From contig CAVXUA010000009.1 in NCBI GenBank assembly GCA_963764825.1, forward strand, positions 1-64,000: a stretch of 64,000 nt of DNA. The letters run 5' to 3'. The translations under genes were made by a program, and so were the position numbers. The notes under the pieces were generated by a model. The model was not told the DNA's origin and ran no database searches. It was given only the letters and a program-made list of their open reading frames with translations. Shown in pieces: positions 9,316 through 18,322 of the stretch. Source of the stretch: JAZGGS01 sp963764825 (GTDB taxonomy: Bacteria > Bacteroidota > Ignavibacteria > Ignavibacteriales > Ignavibacteriaceae). How positions within the stretch are numbered: the stretch's first letter is position 1; each line of letters starts with the position of its first letter.

Positions 9316-10216
9316 TTACATCGGACCTGTATTCTGGACAATACCATTTTCATCAATGTGCACCCAGGTTCCTGAATGTGATTCAAAATCCCAAGTTGCT
9401 AACCAAAAGGGGTATAATGCCTCTTTATTAAAACTCCAAGCAGAAATTGACAAAGTTAGTATGTTACCTTTTAAACTCATTTTATTTAAACTTGTTGGAC
9501 GATTATAGTCTACAACATAATCCCACATATAATGTGTGGTCATAAAAACCATCTCCCGGTTACTACTTGTACCCCAGGGAGTATATATTGTGCTTTCATC
9601 ATCAAATACAAGCATTTCGTGAGTATGCCATAGCTGATTAGCACATTCAGGAGGAGAAGGAGATTGATAAAATAGCAAAGAAAACCCCTTTCCCTCAAAA
9701 TCTTTATATTGATCTTGAAGCAAATACATACTGCCATAATTTACACCATCGAAAACTCCGGATAAATACATACCGTATCTATAATATGATGTTGGATTAA
9801 TATTCTGTTTTATTGTTATTGAATATTCTCCTTTATCTCTGAAAAAAATACACTCTGTAATATTCATAAATGTTTTACAAGTATCGTAATCCTTAGATGA
9901 TTTAACTGATTTTTCAACTGACCCAAGTATTTTTTGACCATTATTAACAAGATCGTTGAATTCACTGATTGATTCTAATACCTGGTCGACATTTTCATTA
10001 TCCAAATCAGTTAATTCATCAAATATAGGTAAGGGAGGTATGTCTAAAAAAGTTTTATGCTCTTTGGATATAGAGGAAAAAATTTCAATAAGAGTAGTAT
10101 CATTTAAATAATGTTCCAGCTCAGGTTTAATTATTATGTCTTCATTATTTTCCTGGGCAGACAATATTCCAGCAAATAATAGAGCGCTTAAAAGTAATTT
10201 TAAAACATCTTCTCAT
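9316..10216 (-). CDS. hypothetical secreted protein (frameshift in the signal peptide)
   Basis: About 300 residues. The long frame begins near LSAQENNEDI but lacks a proper start; extending upstream gives KLLLSALLFAGILSAQ, a signal peptide. An ATG at 10214-10216 with an AAAGGA ribosome site directly before it begins MRR in the adjacent frame, so one extra base near 10205 splits start from signal. The mature protein has an N-terminal helical part with DELTDLDNENVDQVLESISE and a C-terminal beta-rich domain (WLATWDFESHSGTWVHIDEN). No catalytic motif was recognised. Function unknown. Confidence 0.55.
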
Positions 10217-10596
10217 TCCTTTAAAATTGAAGTAATACTCTTTACTCACTGGGGAAGACTATATTCTGGAAAGAAGATAAGAGGACTGCAATCTCATTCA
10301 TTCCCCTTGGGGAAAGATTAACTTTTACAAACTTGCAATTATTATTTGACCGAAGCAACTATTCTTGACAATTGGCAAGCAATAAAATCCCCTAAAAAAA
10401 TCAATAAATATAGAGTAATATAATTTGAGTAAAAGCATGATTTTGTTTTATCTTCTTTAGTTAATTTTTAAGTCATTCATCATACCATTTGTTCTAAAAC
10501 TTCTCCAAATTAAAAAATAGCTGCAGAATTAGTTTCTCCTCATTATTTCCACACTTAAATAAAACTATTTTTTGTGGAGATTTTAATAGATTTTTC

Positions 10597-10649
10597 TTGA
10601 CTTTGGCTGAGAATTTCCATTATTTTGGAGTGTAGTGGGGAATTGTGGT
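10597..10649 (+). promoter_or_regulatory. mraZ promoter and MraZ operator repeats
   Basis: MraZ represses its own dcw operon by binding three or more GTGGG-like repeats spaced by five bases. Here TTGGA (10625-10629), GTGGG (10635-10639) and GTGGT (10645-10649) lie exactly ten bases apart. Upstream, TTGACT (10597-10602) and TTATTT (10620-10625) are spaced 17 bases, a plausible promoter that the operator would cover. The repeats are seen directly; their role is inferred from the mraZ gene that follows. The rest of 10217-10676 is AT-rich with no gene visible. Confidence 0.6.
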
Positions 10650-10676
10650 GAAAGTTACCAAATAATTGAGAAAGAG

Positions 10677-11114
10677 ATGTTTAGAGGACAATATACATAT
10701 TCAATAGATTCCAAAGGAAGAATAAGTATTCCGGCTAAATTACGGAAGCATATTTCTCCCGAAGCCAATGAAACATTTGTAACAACAAAGGGTACTGCTA
10801 CCTGTATCGATATCTATCCGCTGGATGAATGGCAGCATATGGAGGAAAGATTAATAAAGCTCAATCCCTTTAATCCTGATGACGCAAAGTTCATAAGAAT
10901 GTTTTCGCAGTACGCTTCCGAGGATACAATGGATTCTCAGTCCCGTATTCTCATACCGCATTCGCTAATCGAGTATGCCAAAATTGAAAAAGAAGTTTTG
11001 ATACTTGGTGCACTCAAAAAAATTGAAGTGTGGAACCCGTCTGTTTACGAAGATTATATAAACCAATCAACTGAAACTTATGAGCAGATTGCAGCAAAAG
11101 TAATGAAGGAATGA
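10677..11114 (+). CDS. mraZ: transcriptional regulator MraZ
   Basis: MraZ is a DNA-binding ring-forming regulator that controls the division and cell-wall cluster starting here. The protein has the two AbrB-like halves: MFRGQYTYSIDSKGRISIPA at the start and a second DSQSRILIPHSLIEYA near residue 85, each with the conserved SKGR/SQSR turn. I chose ATG 10677 over the GTG at 10635 because MFRG...DSKGR is the family's usual start and the GTG lies inside the operator repeats. Length is 145 residues, normal. It overlaps rsmH by four bases (ATGA). Confidence 0.93.
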   Translation: MFRGQYTYSIDSKGRISIPAKLRKHISPEANETFVTTKGTATCIDIYPLDEWQHMEERLIKLNPFNPDDAKFIRMFSQYASEDTMDSQSRILIPHSLIEYAKIEKEVLILGALKKIEVWNPSVYEDYINQSTETYEQIAAKVMKE

Positions 11115-12037
11115 TGGAAAGCCATCACAAACCAGTATTGCTGCAGGAGAGCATTGATTTTTTAATAACGAATGAAGCAGGGTCTTATTTTGATGGAACA
11201 CTTGGATTTGGCGGTCATTCAGAAGAGATATTAAAACGGCTGGGTCCTCGAGGTACACTTGTTTCAACTGATCTTGATGAAAACGCGTTTAGTTATTCTA
11301 AGAAAAAATTTGAAGCAGATAAAAGAGCAAAACTATACAACTTTAATTACTCGCTTGTTGATGTTATTGCTAAGATTGAATCTATAGAGTTCTTTGATGG
11401 CATGTTGGTTGACCTCGGAGTTTCTTCGTTCCAGTTAGATAATTCGGAAGCAGGATTTTCTTACAGCGCAGATACTAAACTCGATATGCGCTTTGATAAA
11501 AATTTAAAAATGTCTGCTGCTGATATTGTAAACAAATTTGATGAGATTGAATTAGCAAGAATTCTTTATGAGTACGGTGAAGAAAGAAAATCGAAACTGA
11601 TAGCCAGGAAAATTTGTGAATTGAGAAAGATTAAAAAAATAAATACCACCGGCGAATTAAAAGAACTGGTTTCAGAACTTGTACCGGAAAGGTATTTAAG
11701 AAAATCGTTATCAAGGATTTTCCAGGCATTAAGAATTTATGTTAACAGCGAGCTTGATACGCTGAAATCATTTTTAAATAATTCTATTAAAGTTCTTAAA
11801 AAAGGTGGACACATAGTGGTTATAAGTTATCATTCGCTGGAAGACCGGGTAGTTAAAGAATTTTTTAAGTATGAAAATTTTAAATGTGTTTGTCCTAAAG
11901 ATATTCCCGTTTGCAGTTGTAACAAGGACCAAATATTAAAAATTATAACACGAAAACCCGTTATCCCTTCTGATGAAGAAATACATTTTAACAAACGTGC
12001 ACGCAGTGCAAAACTACGAGTTGCCGAAAGAATATGA
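11111..12037 (+). CDS. rsmH: 16S rRNA (cytosine-1402-N4)-methyltransferase RsmH
   Basis: RsmH (MraW) methylates N4 of C1402 in 16S rRNA using S-adenosylmethionine. The 308-residue protein has HHKPVLLQESIDFL at the start, the SAM loop DGTLGFGGHSEEIL, and DGMLVDLGVSSFQLDN near residue 98. The C-terminus has VISYHSLEDRVVKEFF and the Cys-rich segment CVCPKDIPVCSC followed by the family ending NKRARSAKLRVAER. It overlaps mraZ and ftsL by four bases each, so translation is probably coupled. Confidence 0.95.
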   Translation: MMESHHKPVLLQESIDFLITNEAGSYFDGTLGFGGHSEEILKRLGPRGTLVSTDLDENAFSYSKKKFEADKRAKLYNFNYSLVDVIAKIESIEFFDGMLVDLGVSSFQLDNSEAGFSYSADTKLDMRFDKNLKMSAADIVNKFDEIELARILYEYGEERKSKLIARKICELRKIKKINTTGELKELVSELVPERYLRKSLSRIFQALRIYVNSELDTLKSFLNNSIKVLKKGGHIVVISYHSLEDRVVKEFFKYENFKCVCPKDIPVCSCNKDQILKIITRKPVIPSDEEIHFNKRARSAKLRVAERI

Positions 12038-12363
12038 AGAAAAGCGCTAAACCTTTAATTGTAATCGTGATGTTTTTGTTTTTAGTAGTTACGGCGCTTG
12101 TATTAATTAGTGTAGGATTAAGATTAAAGTACGAAGAATCTGTACGCACAAAGGTTGAACGTCAGAAAATATTAAAATCGGAAAGAACTAAAAAAGTTAA
12201 CCTTGTTGCTAATTATCAAATGGTGGCTGCTGAAGATGTAATTACAAGTTCAGCTAAAAACGATTTGGGAATGGTGAAAAATAGTAAACCTGGAATTAAG
12301 ATAACGGTAAGCAAAGATAAAATTGAGGAACTATCAAAATTATTAAAAGAAAAATATGATTAA
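12034..12363 (+). CDS. ftsL: FtsL-like cell division protein
   Basis: A 109-residue bitopic protein: a short basic N-terminus, one membrane segment (LIVIVMFLFLVVTALVLISV, residues 8-27), then a charged helical region likely to form a coiled coil. This size and topology, and its place between rsmH and the ftsI-like gene, fit FtsL, which joins FtsQ/DivIB and FtsB in the divisome. FtsL sequences are poorly conserved, so position carries much of the call. Overlaps with both neighbours support one transcript. Confidence 0.75.
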   Translation: MKKSAKPLIVIVMFLFLVVTALVLISVGLRLKYEESVRTKVERQKILKSERTKKVNLVANYQMVAAEDVITSSAKNDLGMVKNSKPGIKITVSKDKIEELSKLLKEKYD

Positions 12364-14359
12364 CTCCCGCGCACTTGTTGTATTGATTTGCGTGTTTCTC
12401 TTTCTCGCTCTTTTGGTTTTCAAATTAGCTGATATCCAGATAATAAATAGTGAAGAGCTGAAGTATTATGCCGAAAGACAGCAAACAAAAATCGAATCAA
12501 TACAAGCGGATAGAGGATTAATATACGATCGTAATAATCTGCTTCTTGCTTACAACCGTGATGATGTTTCCTTCTACATTGATCTGAGAATGCTTCCGGA
12601 TAAAAAGAAAAAGGAAGTTGCTGAAAAATTTTCTAAAGCATTTGGAAAAAGTGAGAAACACTATCTTAAAATAATGGACCAATCCGGAAAAACTGTTTGC
12701 CTTGAGAAAAAAGCCAAACGCGAATTAGCGTTAAATCTATTAAACTATAAACTGGCAGCGCTATTTTACAGGGAAGATCCAACAAGAATTTACCAGTACG
12801 GTGTTATAGGCGCACACGTTTTAGGTTATGTTAATCATGAATATGTTGGAGCCAATGGAATTGAAAAAGCATTTGAAGAAAACCTTAAAGGTGAAAACGG
12901 AACACGGCTTGTAGAAAGAAATGCCATCGGTGATATGATAACGGTTGCCGATGAAGAAACCAAGTCAGCCATACCGGGCGATAATTTTTTCCTAACAATC
13001 GATAAAACATACCAAAGCATTCTTGCCGAAGAATTGAATAAAGGGCTGAAGACATATAAAGGGAAATCAGCTTCTGGAATTATTATGGATCCGAAGACCG
13101 GGAAAATTTTAGCTATTGCAAATGCTGAAGATTTTGATCCTAATTTTTACTGGAAGTACAATGATTTCCAGAGAAAAAACAGGGTAATTACTGATACCTA
13201 CGAACCAGGTTCAACTTTTAAATCCATAACTCTTGCTGCTTTGCTGGAAGAGGGCACATGTAGAGAAAGCGATCTTGTTAATGTTGAAAATGGAAAATAT
13301 AAATTCAGAAACAGCTATATATATGATACACACAAGCATCAATATTTAACTGTAAAGGGTGTTATGGAAGAATCCAGCAATATTGGTATTTCCAAACTAA
13401 TTCAGGAACTGGATGCAGAAACTTACTACAAATACCTTAGAGATTTCGGGTTTGGTACATACACCTCACTTTCTCTTCCTGGTGAAGTTAAAGGCAATCT
13501 TCGGTCTCCCCTCAACTGGTCTAAGCTCACCAGAACATACATGTCGTTTGGATACGGACTTTCTGTAACTCCTTTGCAGCTTGCTACAGCTTTCTGTTCA
13601 GTAATAAACGGTGGAGTTTTATACGAACCTCAAATTCTAAAAAAACAAGTTGATAAAAACGGAACGCTAATTAACCAATCATTACCTGTTACAGTTCGCA
13701 GGGTAATTTCAGAAGAGACTTCGCTAAGGGTGAGAAACATACTCGCAGGGGTTGTTGAGAATGGTACAGGAAAGAATGCAATGATTAAAAATATTTCCGT
13801 TGGGGGTAAAACGGGTACTGCAAAGATAGTTGAGAACGGTAAGTATATAGCAGGTAGGTATAATTCATCTTTCATTGGATTTTTTCCGGTGGAAGATCCA
13901 AAAGTTGTTTGTCTTATCATTGTTAATGAACCTGAATTAGAAAAATACGGTAGCAAGGTTGCCGCACCGATTTTCAAAAATGTTGCAGAAAGAATTATCC
14001 AAACTGATCCGCAATATTTTAACGAGATTAAAAAACTACCGCAAACAGAATCGATTGAAAAAAATAACAATGAAAATATTGAATCGGTATTTGTTAAAAA
14101 TAACAACCCGACTAACGAAATTAAGCCAATCCAGGTTAATTATTCTAAGGAGATAAATAAAAATGTTATGCCAGATCTCAGGGGAAGAACGATTAAAGAT
14201 GCGCTGGTGATCTTAAACATGCTGGGTCTCAACTATAAGATTAATGGTTCAGGCGTGGTTACAAAACAAAGTATAGTGCCGGGCACAATTATAAAAACTA
14301 AAAAGGATTGCATTGTGAATTGCTCTGAATCATCAGTAACCGGGGCAAACGTTTATTGA
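12356..14359 (+). CDS. ftsI: penicillin-binding protein / FtsI-type transpeptidase with PASTA domain
   Basis: The septal peptidoglycan transpeptidase. Residues 5-25 form the single membrane anchor, followed by the dimerisation domain (DRGLIYDRNNLLLAYN). The transpeptidase domain has all three active-site motifs: STFK in YEPGSTFKSITL (acylated Ser), SSN in EESSNIGISK and KTGT in VGGKTGTAKI. A single PASTA domain (MPDLRGRTIKDALVILNMLG) ends the 667-residue protein; PASTA is common in Bacteroidota FtsI/Spo-VD-like enzymes. It overlaps ftsL by eight bases and its stop overlaps the murE start. Confidence 0.93.
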   Translation: MINSRALVVLICVFLFLALLVFKLADIQIINSEELKYYAERQQTKIESIQADRGLIYDRNNLLLAYNRDDVSFYIDLRMLPDKKKKEVAEKFSKAFGKSEKHYLKIMDQSGKTVCLEKKAKRELALNLLNYKLAALFYREDPTRIYQYGVIGAHVLGYVNHEYVGANGIEKAFEENLKGENGTRLVERNAIGDMITVADEETKSAIPGDNFFLTIDKTYQSILAEELNKGLKTYKGKSASGIIMDPKTGKILAIANAEDFDPNFYWKYNDFQRKNRVITDTYEPGSTFKSITLAALLEEGTCRESDLVNVENGKYKFRNSYIYDTHKHQYLTVKGVMEESSNIGISKLIQELDAETYYKYLRDFGFGTYTSLSLPGEVKGNLRSPLNWSKLTRTYMSFGYGLSVTPLQLATAFCSVINGGVLYEPQILKKQVDKNGTLINQSLPVTVRRVISEETSLRVRNILAGVVENGTGKNAMIKNISVGGKTGTAKIVENGKYIAGRYNSSFIGFFPVEDPKVVCLIIVNEPELEKYGSKVAAPIFKNVAERIIQTDPQYFNEIKKLPQTESIEKNNNENIESVFVKNNNPTNEIKPIQVNYSKEINKNVMPDLRGRTIKDALVILNMLGLNYKINGSGVVTKQSIVPGTIIKTKKDCIVNCSESSVTGANVY

Positions 14360-15828
14360 TGAAACTATCAGAACTATTAAATAAAATCAGCTCTATCCAG
14401 GTAACCGGCAGCATACCGGATACAGATCTTGCTGGAATTGAATTCGATTCAAGAAAAGTTATGAAGAACTCTCTTTTTATGGCTATAAAAGGTTTTAAAG
14501 TAGATGGACACAATTTTATCCAAAACGCTTTGAACAGCGGCGCTTCAGCAATTATTATTGATGATGATGAAGCTGTTCCTGAAGGATTATTCAAAGCTTA
14601 TGATGCAATTAAAATTTTAGTTAAAGATTCAAGAATTGCAATGGCAGAAGCATCAAATTATTTCTATGGCGAACCATCAAAAAAAATGAATGTGATTGGG
14701 ATTACAGGTACAAACGGAAAAACAACCACTTCTTACTTTGTAAAGAGTATTCTAGAGCAAGCAGGTTTCAAAACAGGTTTGATAGGAACAATTAATAATT
14801 ATGTCGGGGATGAAAAAATAAGCTCAAAACTCACCACTCCCGAATCTAATGAGATTAACAAACTTTTAAGCGAAATGCAATTAGCTGGCTGCAAGTATAT
14901 CGTGATGGAAGTTTCTTCACACTCACTTGCACTAAACAGGGTTTACAATATTGATTTTAACTCTGCTGTGTTTACAAATCTCACAGCCGAGCATTTAGAT
15001 TTTCACCAGAGTTTTGAAAAATATCTTGAAGCAAAAAAACTATTGTTCGATTCTTTATCGGAAGGTTCCATCGCTCTCTATAATTCAGACGAACTCCATA
15101 GCGTTGATGTTATGAAGGACTGTGTTGCAATAAAATACAGGTATGGTTCAGTTTCCGATGCTGATTTTAGGATAGAAAACATCAGCTATAATCTTGATGG
15201 AACTTCTTTTATAATTTCGCACAAGGGCAGCAGTTATAGTATAGAAACTATGCTGGTTGGCGACTTCAATGCCAATAACGCTTGTGCGGCTTTTGCGATT
15301 TCAGTTCTTTCGGGCATTAAACCTGAAGATGCGCAAACTGGTATTAAACTTACTACGCAGGTTCCGGGAAGATTTGAAGTTATTAATAACGGCAGCCGGA
15401 AAATAATAATTGATTATTCTCATACACCCGATGGACTTGAAAAAGCTCTGCTTGCAATACAAAATTTAAAAAGTGAAGATCAAACTGTTTACACTGTTTT
15501 TGGCTGCGGTGGAAACCGTGATAAACAAAAGCGTCCGCTTATGGGAAAGATAGCAACTGAGTTAAGTGATAAAGTAATTATAACTTCTGATAACCCAAGA
15601 GATGAAGATCCTTTTTCAATTATTGAAGAGATAAGATCAAGCATAGAGAAGGATAATTACAAAGTGATTGAAAACAGGGAAGAGGCAATTAAGGAAGCTA
15701 TTGTTAATGGTAAGAAAAATTCTGTTGTACTAATTGCAGGTAAAGGACACGAGGACTACCAAGAGGTTAAAGGTGTGCGGTCTCATTTTTCTGATAGAGA
15801 AGTTGCCGAAAAGTATTTACATAATTGA
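14359..15828 (+). CDS. murE: UDP-MurNAc-tripeptide synthetase MurE
   Basis: MurE adds the third residue of the peptidoglycan stem peptide. ATG 14359 overlaps the ftsI stop (TGATG) and is preferred to TTG 14356. The 489-residue protein has the N-terminal substrate domain (DSRKVMKNSLFMAIKG), the ATP loop GITGTNGKTTTSYF, the HLDFHQS motif and the specificity motif DNPR in TSDNPRDEDPF. DNPR marks enzymes that add meso-diaminopimelate rather than lysine, so this cell wall is probably the DAP type, as in most Gram-negatives. Confidence 0.95.
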   Translation: MKLSELLNKISSIQVTGSIPDTDLAGIEFDSRKVMKNSLFMAIKGFKVDGHNFIQNALNSGASAIIIDDDEAVPEGLFKAYDAIKILVKDSRIAMAEASNYFYGEPSKKMNVIGITGTNGKTTTSYFVKSILEQAGFKTGLIGTINNYVGDEKISSKLTTPESNEINKLLSEMQLAGCKYIVMEVSSHSLALNRVYNIDFNSAVFTNLTAEHLDFHQSFEKYLEAKKLLFDSLSEGSIALYNSDELHSVDVMKDCVAIKYRYGSVSDADFRIENISYNLDGTSFIISHKGSSYSIETMLVGDFNANNACAAFAISVLSGIKPEDAQTGIKLTTQVPGRFEVINNGSRKIIIDYSHTPDGLEKALLAIQNLKSEDQTVYTVFGCGGNRDKQKRPLMGKIATELSDKVIITSDNPRDEDPFSIIEEIRSSIEKDNYKVIENREEAIKEAIVNGKKNSVVLIAGKGHEDYQEVKGVRSHFSDREVAEKYLHN

Positions 15829-17213
15829 AAAGCATAAGGTTAAATATTGAAGATGTTTTCAATCTGCCGTCAGCAGTTATTTATAATCCGGATAATCTTA
15901 AACCGGTTTTTCATGTTTCAGTTGATTCAAGGAGCATAAAAAAAAACTCGTTATTTATTGCAATAAAAGGAAAAAATTTTGACGGACACAAGTTTGTTAA
16001 CAAAGCAGTTTCAAACGGCGCTTCGGCAGTTATAATTAATGCTGATAAGTACAGAAGTTATGATTTTTTAAATGTGCCAATAATTACTGTAGCAAATACA
16101 ACCAAAGCGCTTGGAAATATTGCAAAAATTTGGAGAAAGAAATTATCAACAAAAATAATAGGAATAACAGGAAGTTCAGGTAAAACAACAACCAAGGATA
16201 TGCTGGCAACAATACTTGAAGAAAAATATAAAGTGAACAAAACATACTCAAATAATAACAACCATATTGGTGTGCCGTTAACAGTTTTAAGCACAACAAA
16301 CAAGCATGATGTGCTGGTTGCTGAGTTGGGTACAAATCATTTTGATGAAATAAAGTACACTGCTAGTATTCTTAAACCTGATTATGGAATGATATTGAAT
16401 ATTGGAGATTCACATTTAGAGTATTTAAAAAATCGCGCAGGTGTTTGGAAAGAAAAATCTGCACTGTTTGACGAAACGATAAAAAATAATGGCAAAATTT
16501 TTATCAATTATGATGACCCGGTAATCAAACATTTTGCAAGTAAAAGTAAAAACCAGGTTACTTATAGTTTTTCAGGCAGGACGGACCTTAAAGCGAAGAT
16601 TAAAAAATATACGCCTGATGGAAAACCGGTCATCGAGATTAAGTGTAAAAATAAAAAGCTTACAGAGATATTTAATTTTTATGGAAAACAAAGCGCAAAC
16701 AATTACATAGCCGCTGTGGCTGTGGCTTTCGAATTAGGATTAACAAAATCGCAAATATTATCCGGAACTACAAAAATTAAAGCAACTCCGCAGCGGCTTA
16801 ATGTAATACAATATAAAAACTTTGTTCTAATTGATGATACATATAACGCAAATCCTGATTCAACAAAGGGAGCAATTGAACTTGTTGGTAAAATAAGATT
16901 GTTCGACAAAAAGATACTGGTTCTTGGTGATATGCTCGAGCTTGGTAAAAACAAAATTGAATTACACAAAAATTTATCATCAGTAATTAGAATAAACAAA
17001 ATTGATGAACTCTTTACTATTGGTCCTGCAATGAAACATCTCAACGATAGTCTAAAAGTTAAAGGAACTAATAAAAAACATTTCAAAACAAGAAAATCGT
17101 TAATGAATTTCATCATAAAAAAAGATTTCAATAACTCTGTCATCCTTGTTAAGGGTTCAAGAGGAATGTTAATGGAAGAATTTGTTGTTGCATTAAAAAA
17201 TAGTAACTGTTAA
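15825..17213 (+). CDS. murF: UDP-MurNAc-tripeptide-D-Ala-D-Ala ligase MurF
   Basis: MurF adds the D-Ala-D-Ala dipeptide, completing the stem peptide. It shows DSRSIKKNSLFIAIKG, the ATP loop GITGSSGKTTTKDM, the NNNHIGVPLT motif and the MurF-specific DDTYNANPDS near residue 340. The 462-residue length is normal. The only start that fits is TTG at 15825, which overlaps the murE stop by four bases (TTGA). It shares its stop with the mraY start (TAATG). Confidence 0.94.
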   Translation: MKSIRLNIEDVFNLPSAVIYNPDNLKPVFHVSVDSRSIKKNSLFIAIKGKNFDGHKFVNKAVSNGASAVIINADKYRSYDFLNVPIITVANTTKALGNIAKIWRKKLSTKIIGITGSSGKTTTKDMLATILEEKYKVNKTYSNNNNHIGVPLTVLSTTNKHDVLVAELGTNHFDEIKYTASILKPDYGMILNIGDSHLEYLKNRAGVWKEKSALFDETIKNNGKIFINYDDPVIKHFASKSKNQVTYSFSGRTDLKAKIKKYTPDGKPVIEIKCKNKKLTEIFNFYGKQSANNYIAAVAVAFELGLTKSQILSGTTKIKATPQRLNVIQYKNFVLIDDTYNANPDSTKGAIELVGKIRLFDKKILVLGDMLELGKNKIELHKNLSSVIRINKIDELFTIGPAMKHLNDSLKVKGTNKKHFKTRKSLMNFIIKKDFNNSVILVKGSRGMLMEEFVVALKNSNC

Positions 17214-18322
17214 TGCTTTATTACCTGTTTGAATACATAAATAAAATTTATGCACCCCCGGGATTCGATATTTTTCGGTTCCTAACTTTCAGAGCTGCAG
17301 TTGCGGCAATCACTGGTATGTTTTTGGCATTTTACCTGGGACCAAAGGTCATAAAGCTTCTTACCAAAAACCAAATTGGAGAAGCTAAAAAAGAAGACGG
17401 ACCGAAATTTCACTGGTCTAAAGCAGGAACGCCAACTATGGGCGGGATATTTATAATTATTTCGGTTGTTATTCCAGTTTTGCTATGGGCCGATCTAAAC
17501 AGCACTTATATTATTCTTATTCTTGCTGGAACCGTATGGTTGAGCGGTGTTGGTTTCTTGGATGATTATTTAAAAGTAGTTAAAAAATTTCCGAATGGTC
17601 TAATTGCTCGCTATAAATTACTCGGTCAGGTTTTGATAGGCGTTGCAGTTGGTTCAGTAATTTATTTCTCCCCTGAATTTGATGGCATCAATACATTAAC
17701 AACAGTTCCTTTCCTTAAAAATGTAAACCTTGACCTTTCTTACTTATATATTCCTTCGGTTGTTTTTATAGTTACGGCAACATCAAATGCTGTTAATTTG
17801 ACTGATGGCTTAGACGGACTGGCAATTGGTGTTATGGCTATAGTGATGATTGCCCTTGCGATACTTAGTTACATTAGCGGAAATGCTATCTTTTCAAATT
17901 ACCTGAATATAATTTACCTACCGGGTGCAGGCGAGCTCACTGTCTTCGTTGCTGCTCTGGTTGGCGCATCACTAGGATTTTTATGGTATAACTCTTATCC
18001 CGCACAAGTATTTATGGGTGATACAGGTTCGCTTGCGCTTGGTGGAGCTTTTGGAATTTTAGCTGTGTTGATAAAAAAAGAATTGTTGATCCCAATCCTG
18101 GGTGGAGTATTCTTTATGGAAATAATTTCAGTAATCATTCAAAGAGTTTATTTCAAGTATACAAAGAAAAAATATGGTGAGGGTAGAAGAGTATTTAAAA
18201 TGGCTCCTCTTCATCATCATTTTGAAATGAAAGGACTTCCTGAGCCAAAAATAGTTGTAAGGTTTTATATAATCGCTATTGTCCTGGCAATAGTAAGCCT
18301 GGTATCGTTTAAGGTTCGCTAA
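17213..18322 (+). CDS. mraY: phospho-MurNAc-pentapeptide transferase MraY
   Basis: MraY transfers phospho-MurNAc-pentapeptide to undecaprenyl phosphate, making lipid I at the inner membrane. The 369-residue protein has about ten membrane segments, the GTPTMGGIFI motif near residue 76, the catalytic VWLSGVGFLDDYLK (Asp-Asp pair), NLTDGLDGLAIG, FMGDTGSLALGG and the C-terminal PLHHHFEMKG motif. It is intact and translationally coupled to murF and murD. Confidence 0.96.
   Translation: MLYYLFEYINKIYAPPGFDIFRFLTFRAAVAAITGMFLAFYLGPKVIKLLTKNQIGEAKKEDGPKFHWSKAGTPTMGGIFIIISVVIPVLLWADLNSTYIILILAGTVWLSGVGFLDDYLKVVKKFPNGLIARYKLLGQVLIGVAVGSVIYFSPEFDGINTLTTVPFLKNVNLDLSYLYIPSVVFIVTATSNAVNLTDGLDGLAIGVMAIVMIALAILSYISGNAIFSNYLNIIYLPGAGELTVFVAALVGASLGFLWYNSYPAQVFMGDTGSLALGGAFGILAVLIKKELLIPILGGVFFMEIISVIIQRVYFKYTKKKYGEGRRVFKMAPLHHHFEMKGLPEPKIVVRFYIIAIVLAIVSLVSFKVR

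Noticed and set aside
10364..10400. TTGACA at about 10366 as a promoter
   Set aside because: No reasonable -10 element follows at 16-18 bases.
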